A stretch of DNA of 10,119 nt from VMFP01 sp964630025 (GTDB lineage: Bacteria; Patescibacteriota; Andersenbacteria; UBA10190; CAIZMI01): the NCBI GenBank assembly GCA_964630025.1, contig CAZVRG010000030.1, positions 1-10,119 of the forward strand, given 5' to 3'. Position numbers and translations under genes: made by a program. Below, piece after piece: positions 5,696 through 10,119 of this stretch (position 1 is its first letter; every line of letters starts with the position of its first letter). Under the pieces are notes generated by a model that searched no databases, was not told the DNA's origin, and saw only the letters and a program-made list of their open reading frames with translations.

Positions 5696-5710
5696 GCACG
5701 GAGCCATACG

Positions 5711-5722
5711 TACACGTGTACC
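5711..5722. promoter_or_regulatory. Palindromic motif, copy B, just past the PBP stop codon
   Basis: This is a second copy of TACACGTGTACC. With the preceding G the palindrome extends to 12 bp (GTACACGTGTAC, 5710-5721). It begins 5 bp downstream of the penicillin-binding protein stop (5730-5728). The offset from copy A is 105 bp, ten turns of B-DNA, so two bound dimers would face the same side and could loop the DNA. The function is a guess from geometry. Confidence 0.35.
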
Positions 5723-5727
5723 GGGAT

Positions 5728-8583
5728 TCATGGAATCACGATCGTTACGGGTGAGGTATCCACGAAGTTTCCCGTGCGATCCGTTGCGCGTGCGCGGAGC
5801 TCATATGTTCCTGGCGCAGGAGCAGGTTCCCACGTCAGCGAGAACCGGTCGGGACGTCCAGGCAGCGGGTCGGTCGTACGACCAATCGTAATCTTTCGTG
5901 AATCTCCTTGCAGTATGTAGAATGCTTCGACGCTGGCAATACCAGAGGGGTCTGATGCTTTCACCTGGATAGTATAGGGGAAAGCCGACGGAGGAATGGT
6001 TTGCCGATTCTTCGGGTTCAATATCTCCACGCGCGGGAGCGTCGTGTCCGGATTCACGCGAATGGTGCGACGAACCTCGGCGCTCTTTCCCGCCTCCGTT
6101 TCCGCACGCACGCGCAACACGATATCCCCGCGGACATCGTTCCCGAATGCATAGGTGGCTTCCCATGGGGTTTCCGTGCGCTCCGCGAGTTTTTTGTCTC
6201 CCGCGTAAAACGTGACTTTTGTTACTGGCGAAGGAGCGTCGATATCCACCGCAATCGTGAGTGGAGAACTCTTCGCCACGCCCTCCGAGGGAGAGCGGAA
6301 CGAAATGCGCGGACGTCCCTCAAACGCCGCCGGATCGCAGTGTTCTTCCGGGAGTTTTTCTACATAGTGCTTGCCGGCATCCGCTGTTTCCCCGTTGGCT
6401 TTGTCCCGCCAGGCAGCAATGCCCTTTTCCCACTGTCCGTATTGCGCATCGCTGCCGGAATTCGATCCGCTTCCTCGCGGGTCTTCGCGATTCACGTAGT
6501 GCAAAACGCTGTGAAACTCAATGAAGCGGCGCGGCACGCCGATCTCAATGCCGCACGAAGCTGGAATTGCCGTGCCGGAATCGGCCTCGTACCGCACTGC
6601 CATTTCCGGAAGCTTGCCGTTCAGCACAGCCTTCTCCGTTTCAATGGTCGGTGGTGAGGTGAAGTGCTCAATCGGCGTTCCTTGCAGCACCTTGCGCATA
6701 AACGCGTTCCAGATGGGCGCTGCCGTGTAGGCGCCAGGCTCTTTCTTCATAGGGGTGTTGTCGTTGTTTCCCACCCACACGCCCGCAACAATGCTGGGGG
6801 TGTATCCCAGCGTCCACCCGTCACGAAACTCCTGCGCGGTTCCGGTTTTTGCCGCGACCGGCCGCTCGCCGAGTTGCAAGGCGCTGCGCGCGCCAAACAC
6901 AGGAGCACGGGCCGCATTATCACTCAAGATATTTGTGACAAGTCGCGCAATATCCGTTTCCAGTACTTGCTCGCCTGTCGGCTCTTCCGTGGTTGCATCA
7001 AAGAGGATGTTTCCATCCGCGGCTTCTACCTTCATCACGGCACGCTGTGGGAACTTCGTTCCCTCTGTCGCGAACACGCTGTAGGCAGAAACTTGGTCAA
7101 GCAGTCGCACATCTCCGCCGCCAAGCACCAACGAAAGGCCGTACCGATCCGGGTCGGTGAGCGTGGTGTAGCCCATGCGTTGTGCAAGCGCGACCGTATC
7201 GCGCGGACCGGCGAGATAGAGCGCTTGCACCGCAGGGACGTTGAGGGACATGGCAAGCGCCTGACGGATCGTCACCGGTCCGCGGAATTTTAAATCGAAG
7301 TTCTTGGGTGCATAACTCTTGCTTCCCGGTGCTGCAAAATCAATAGGAACGTCCGCAAGGACGGTATGCGGGGTGAATCCTTTGCGAAACGCTTCCGCGT
7401 ACACAACCGGTTTAAAACTCGAGCCGGGGCTTCGTTGGCGGATCGCCACGTTCACGTTTCCGTCATTGGACGTATCGAAATAGTCGACGCTGCCGACCAT
7501 CGCGAGGATGTCTCCATTCTTTGGGTTCATGGCCACCAGGGACGCATTGCGCGCGCCGAACGCGAGATTTTTCGTCGCTTGCTGCGTGATCGCGTCTTCT
7601 GCCGCGCGTTGCATGTTCAAATCAAGCGTGGTGGTGACTTTGAGCCCGCCCTGATCGACAAGCGTTTCGCCGTACTCCTGTTCCAGGAGTTCACGGATGT
7701 AAAACACGAAGTGCGGAGCGATGATCGGCTCCCGTCGCGTGGTGAATTGAAACACGACTTTCCTCGCTGTCTCTGCTTCCTCCGCGGGGAGGTAATCAAG
7801 ATCAGCCATCGCACCAAGAATGCTTTGCTGACGCGTGAACAACTCGTCTTTGTGTGATCCGTAGGGAGAATAATATGAAGGGCCCTTCGGGAGTGCCGCG
7901 AGGAGTGCTGCTTGTGCGGGAGAGAGGTCTTTCGCACTCGTGTTGAAGTACGCGCGTGCCGCCGCTTCAACACCGTAGGCGGTTGCCCCGTACGGAATTT
8001 CATTGAGATACATCTCGAGAATTTCGTCCTTCGCATACCGCTGCTCGATGAGAACAGCAAGAAGCTGTTCGCGAACTTTTCGCGTTAACGTTCGTTCGGA
8101 TGTGAGAAGGGTGTTTCGCGCGAGCTGCTGCGTGATGGTGGAGCCGCCTTGCAGGCGTTGTCCCGGACGCGCGCGGAATACCGCCCGGAGAATGCCGCGA
8201 AACGAAATACCGCTATGCCGATAAAATTCCCGATCTTCCGTCGCGATCGTTGCGTTTTTCATGTGCGGAGAAATATCCGCCAATTTCACGCGCGTTCGGT
8301 GAATCTCGCCAATTTCATACAGGAGGGTTGTGCCAGTCTTGTCGTAAATCTTTGTCGACTCTTTCATCGCGCGTTCCGTGAGGACGCCAGGACGCGGCAA
8401 ATCACGCGCCACCACAACCACGGAAATCGCGGCAACGATCAAAGCGCCAATTGTCGCAATGAGTCCCCAGCGGATGACACGTCCGCGGTGAAGAGAGAGG
8501 AGGCGTCGGAGGGGGTGCGTTGCATCCCGTGGGGACGTACCGAACCCGGACGACGAAGGACGGGTGTACCGTCTGTGCGCCAT
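5728..8583 (-). CDS. Bifunctional class A penicillin-binding protein (PBP1A family) with C-terminal Ig-like repeats
   Basis: This 951-residue enzyme polymerises glycan from lipid II and cross-links peptides in peptidoglycan at the outer face of the membrane. An arginine-rich cytoplasmic tail (1-38) precedes one membrane helix (about 39-59). The GT51 transglycosylase has catalytic E116 in ATEDREFYRHSG (113-125) and GGSTITQQLARN (146-157). The transpeptidase has the SxxK box with nucleophile S388 (GSSFK, 387-391), SLN (446-448) and KTGT (579-582), so both active sites look intact. A linker rich in Gly/Ser (703-712) leads to two Ig-like beta-sandwich repeats (about 760-842 and 847-950), each with SP..I..D-type strands; such modules often bind or space the wall. 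Cysteines at 677 and 749 could pair. It is made from its own promoter, with darA next on the same strand. Confidence 0.96.
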   Translation of the reverse strand: MAHRRYTRPSSSGFGTSPRDATHPLRRLLSLHRGRVIRWGLIATIGALIVAAISVVVVARDLPRPGVLTERAMKESTKIYDKTGTTLLYEIGEIHRTRVKLADISPHMKNATIATEDREFYRHSGISFRGILRAVFRARPGQRLQGGSTITQQLARNTLLTSERTLTRKVREQLLAVLIEQRYAKDEILEMYLNEIPYGATAYGVEAAARAYFNTSAKDLSPAQAALLAALPKGPSYYSPYGSHKDELFTRQQSILGAMADLDYLPAEEAETARKVVFQFTTRREPIIAPHFVFYIRELLEQEYGETLVDQGGLKVTTTLDLNMQRAAEDAITQQATKNLAFGARNASLVAMNPKNGDILAMVGSVDYFDTSNDGNVNVAIRQRSPGSSFKPVVYAEAFRKGFTPHTVLADVPIDFAAPGSKSYAPKNFDLKFRGPVTIRQALAMSLNVPAVQALYLAGPRDTVALAQRMGYTTLTDPDRYGLSLVLGGGDVRLLDQVSAYSVFATEGTKFPQRAVMKVEAADGNILFDATTEEPTGEQVLETDIARLVTNILSDNAARAPVFGARSALQLGERPVAAKTGTAQEFRDGWTLGYTPSIVAGVWVGNNDNTPMKKEPGAYTAAPIWNAFMRKVLQGTPIEHFTSPPTIETEKAVLNGKLPEMAVRYEADSGTAIPASCGIEIGVPRRFIEFHSVLHYVNREDPRGSGSNSGSDAQYGQWEKGIAAWRDKANGETADAGKHYVEKLPEEHCDPAAFEGRPRISFRSPSEGVAKSSPLTIAVDIDAPSPVTKVTFYAGDKKLAERTETPWEATYAFGNDVRGDIVLRVRAETEAGKSAEVRRTIRVNPDTTLPRVEILNPKNRQTIPPSAFPYTIQVKASDPSGIASVEAFYILQGDSRKITIGRTTDPLPGRPDRFSLTWEPAPAPGTYELRARATDRTGNFVDTSPVTIVIP

Positions 8584-8593
8584 CGCAGGCGAA

Positions 8594-8622
8594 AGTATAC
8601 GAAGGATTATCTCTCCTGTCTA
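8594..8622 (-). promoter_or_regulatory. Promoter of the class A PBP gene, near-leaderless
   Basis: On the minus strand, TAGACA (8622-8617, 5 of 6) is followed by a 17-bp spacer and TATACT (8599-8594, 5 of 6), the best promoter in the window. Transcription would start near 8587, only about 4 nt before the ATG at 8583, so the message would be almost leaderless with no space for a ribosome binding site. This also supports the ATG at 8583 as the true start. Confidence 0.65.
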
Positions 8623-8660
8623 GGCTCGAAGGCGCTGCGACCGCAGAATCGCGCGAGCTG

Positions 8661-8707
8661 TTCGGCCGTCGGACCATCGGGCTCCGCCCGGGGTCTCGAC
8701 GGCCGAA
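8661..8707. repeat. Long imperfect hairpin (three stacked stems) upstream of tyrS
   Basis: TTCGGCCGTCG (8661-8671) pairs perfectly with CGACGGCCGAA (8697-8707), an 11-bp stem. Inside, GACC (8672-8675) pairs with GGTC (8692-8695) across a one-base bulge (T8696). Inside that, CGGGC (8678-8682) pairs with GCCCG (8686-8690) around a TCC loop. In all about 20 base pairs form in 47 nt, mostly G-C. No U-run follows on either strand, and no second copy exists in the window. It could be a structured RNA, a REP-like element or a boundary between divergent genes. Confidence 0.65.
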
Positions 8708-8882
8708 TCCTTGCAGGACTTGATCTTCCTTCCGCTCCTCGCTCCGCGTATTCCACATACGTCTCGCTCGGTGCTCAGTCCAGATCCGCGCATCTCATCG
8801 TGTTTTTTTTGGTCTCGCTCGTGTTGGTAGTAAAGGACGTGTTCGTTGTGCGTACGGCCCTCACGCGTTACGCTTCCTCCAT

Positions 8883-10073
8883 ATGTCGCGCACGGATGCA
8901 GATACAGTTGACGCGCTGCTTACCCACGCGGTAGAAACCGTTGCGGATAAAGAGCACCTTCGTGCGCGATTGCTTGCCGGCGAAAAGCTACGCGTGAAAC
9001 TTGGCGTGGATCCCACTGCGCCAGATCTGCATCTTGGACACGCGGTACTCCTTCGAAAACTTCGCGCGTTTCAGGACCAAGGACACACCGTCGTGTTTAT
9101 TGTCGGGGACGCCACCGCGCGCATCGGAGACCCCTCCGGGCGTTCAAAAATGCGCCCCCCGCTCTCCGATGAGGAGATTGCGCAGCATGCGAAAACATAT
9201 CTCGCACAGGTAGGAGCCATCCTGGATGTCGGCGCAGCAGAAGTGCGTTCAAACAGCGAGTGGCTTGATCGCTTGTCGTTGTCCGCGCTGCTTGCACTGT
9301 TGCAGAAATTCACGATTGCCCGCGTTCTCGAGCGTGATGACTTCCAGCAGCGATTGCGTGCACGAACGCCGATTGGACTGCACGAGTTGTTGTACCCCGT
9401 CCTGCAGGCGTATGACTCCGTCGCTGTGCGTGCGGATGTGGAGATCGGGGGGTCTGATCAGACCTTCAATCTTCTCTTTGGTCGTGACCTGCAGCCGCAC
9501 TTTCAACAACCGGCGCAGGATGTTCTCACCACGTCGCTTCTTGTCGGGCTCGATGGGAAGGAAAAGATGAGTAAAAGTCTCAAGAATGCGGTCGGCATCA
9601 CCGAGCCACCAGGCGACATGTTTGGAAAGCTCATGACGATTCCGGATACGGCACTCCCGGGGTACGCGCGTCTTGCAGCAGGGTGGCCCGAGAAAAAAGT
9701 CACGGAACTCCCGCGTCGGTTTGCGAAAGAAAATCCGCGGGACGTGAAGGCAGAGGTCGCACGCGATATCGTCGCGCTGTATCACGGCGCCGAAGCAGCG
9801 AAGCGTGCTGCGGAGGAGTGGCTGCGCGTGTTTCACGACAAAAAACTTCCCGCGAACATCGGCGAGACGAACCTCGAGCTGAAAGAGTGGGATATAGCCG
9901 AACTCCTCGTTGCCGCTGGTCTCGCCCCCTCAAAAAGCGAGGCAAGACGTTTGGTTGATCAGGGAGGAGTGCAACATAACGAGACGCCCGTACCGGCGGG
10001 GACAAAAACGCTCACCATCGCCAAAGGCGATCTTCTCCAAGTCGGCAAACGGAAGTTTGTACGCGTCGGGTAG
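8883..10073 (+). CDS. tyrS: Tyrosyl-tRNA synthetase
   Basis: This 396-residue cytoplasmic class I synthetase activates tyrosine with ATP and charges tRNA-Tyr. The HIGH motif is HLGH (50-53) within GVDPTAPDLHLGHAVLLRKL, and the KMSKS motif is intact at 228-232. Tyrosine-pocket elements QAYDS (175-179) and GGSDQ (189-193) distinguish it from tryptophanyl-tRNA synthetase. The C-terminus is an S4 RNA-binding domain (about 335-396), ending QVGKRKFVRVG. Sequence around the HIGH motif resembles the TyrS2/TyrZ-type bacterial subgroup. The ATG at 8883 is the first in-frame start and the N-terminus fits the family; no Shine-Dalgarno sequence precedes it. It diverges from the penicillin-binding protein gene, and no functional link between them is implied. 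Confidence 0.96.
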   Translation: MSRTDADTVDALLTHAVETVADKEHLRARLLAGEKLRVKLGVDPTAPDLHLGHAVLLRKLRAFQDQGHTVVFIVGDATARIGDPSGRSKMRPPLSDEEIAQHAKTYLAQVGAILDVGAAEVRSNSEWLDRLSLSALLALLQKFTIARVLERDDFQQRLRARTPIGLHELLYPVLQAYDSVAVRADVEIGGSDQTFNLLFGRDLQPHFQQPAQDVLTTSLLVGLDGKEKMSKSLKNAVGITEPPGDMFGKLMTIPDTALPGYARLAAGWPEKKVTELPRRFAKENPRDVKAEVARDIVALYHGAEAAKRAAEEWLRVFHDKKLPANIGETNLELKEWDIAELLVAAGLAPSKSEARRLVDQGGVQHNETPVPAGTKTLTIAKGDLLQVGKRKFVRVG

Positions 10074-10078
10074 TCTTT

Positions 10079-10119
10079 ATGAGCGCTGGGCATTCTGCAC
10101 ACGCGCTGTTCCCGCATAC
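10079..10119 (+). CDS. Possible start of a further gene, cut by the window end
   Basis: An ATG 5 nt after the tyrS stop opens a frame (MSAGHSAHALFPH) that stays open to the edge, 13 codons. The close spacing fits an operon with tyrS, but the stretch is too short to recognise or to prove coding. Confidence 0.3.
   Translation, partial: MSAGHSAHALFPH

Larger units (their letters stand above)
8584..8882. other. 299-bp divergent intergenic region between the PBP gene and tyrS
   Basis: It holds the PBP promoter (8594-8622), a long hairpin (8661-8707), a small CGTAT/ATACG hairpin (8748-8762), a 10-nt direct repeat GTCTCGCTCG (8761-8770 and 8812-8821) and a run of eight T (8802-8809). I see no protein gene or tRNA here. 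A tyrS promoter is unclear: TTGTGC-N17-TACGCT (8846-8874) has the right spacing and would give a leader of a few nt, but each hexamer matches only 3 of 6. T-box landmarks (the AGGGUGGNACCGCG-type element) are absent. A small non-coding RNA cannot be excluded. Confidence 0.5.

Noticed and set aside
5601..5699. Longer darA start at 5699
   Set aside because: The extra 33 residues would be encoded across the -10 box, palindrome and part of the hairpin, while MKLI at 5600 matches the normal DarA N-terminus and length.
8623..8882. T-box riboswitch upstream of tyrS
   Set aside because: The conserved T-box sequence and a terminator with U-run are absent; only an unrelated hairpin is present.
8149..8934. 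261-codon plus-strand open frame running from inside the PBP gene over the intergenic gap into tyrS
   Set aside because: Shadow of the PBP coding strand; overlaps the PBP promoter and the tyrS start, and the translation looks random.
1..10119. UGA recoding to glycine, as in Gracilibacteria
   Set aside because: TGA serves as the stop at conserved ends of yidD, yidC and the PBP gene, and conserved genes contain no in-frame TGA.
1..10119. CRISPR arrays, insertion sequences, tRNA or rRNA genes
   Set aside because: No spaced repeats, transposase patterns, terminal inverted repeats with target duplications, or TPsiC-like tRNA signatures were found on either strand.

Overview
The window is the replication-origin neighbourhood of a bacterial chromosome, followed by a cell-wall and translation segment. 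All recognised genes read through with the standard code: TGA ends yidD, yidC and the penicillin-binding protein gene. GC is moderately high by eye and intergenic spaces are short. YidC is the short Oxa1-like form, recF is missing after dnaN, and almost no start codon has a Shine-Dalgarno sequence. Together this suggests a small-genome bacterium of the Candidate Phyla Radiation (Patescibacteria, perhaps Peregrinibacteria/Peribacteria-like). That placement is an inference from layout and gene form, not a proven assignment.

Left arm (1-2052, minus strand): the classic rpmH-rnpA-yidD-yidC-jag cluster runs leftward from the origin. It encodes ribosomal protein L34, RNase P protein, the YidD membrane-insertion helper, the YidC insertase and a KH/R3H RNA-binding protein cut by the window edge. 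Genes are nearly contiguous. yidD/yidC and yidC/jag overlap as ATGA, so this looks like one operon driven by a TTGACC-N17-TAGCAT promoter.

Origin (2053-2182, and 3611-3722): three same-direction DnaA-box-like 9-mers, about one helical turn apart and including a perfect TTATCCACA, lie between the divergent rpmH and dnaA genes. More near-consensus boxes lie between dnaA and dnaN. This is the pattern of a bipartite oriC around dnaA.

Right arm (2183-5232, plus strand): dnaA (initiator), dnaN (sliding clamp) and a 90-residue DUF721/DciA-like protein (predicted loader of the replicative helicase). The last sits where recF would normally follow dnaN, so the three genes form a compact replication-initiation set.

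Cell-wall/second-messenger block (5271-8583, minus strand): a 951-residue bifunctional class A penicillin-binding protein with a C-terminal extension of Ig-like repeats, then darA, a PII-like cyclic-di-AMP receptor. The 127-bp gap between them holds a perfect 12-bp inverted repeat. Two copies of a 12-nt palindromic motif lie 105 bp apart in it, one of them over the predicted darA transcription start.

Right end (8584-10119): a 299-bp divergent intergenic region with a strong promoter for the penicillin-binding protein gene and an elaborate 47-nt hairpin, then tyrS (tyrosyl-tRNA synthetase), then possibly the first codons of another gene.

I found no exotic undescribed system. The most interesting signals are regulatory: GTATACT-type -10 boxes so close to start codons that transcripts would be leaderless or nearly so, the palindrome pair at darA, the tyrS-upstream hairpin, and the recF-less dnaN-dciA arrangement.
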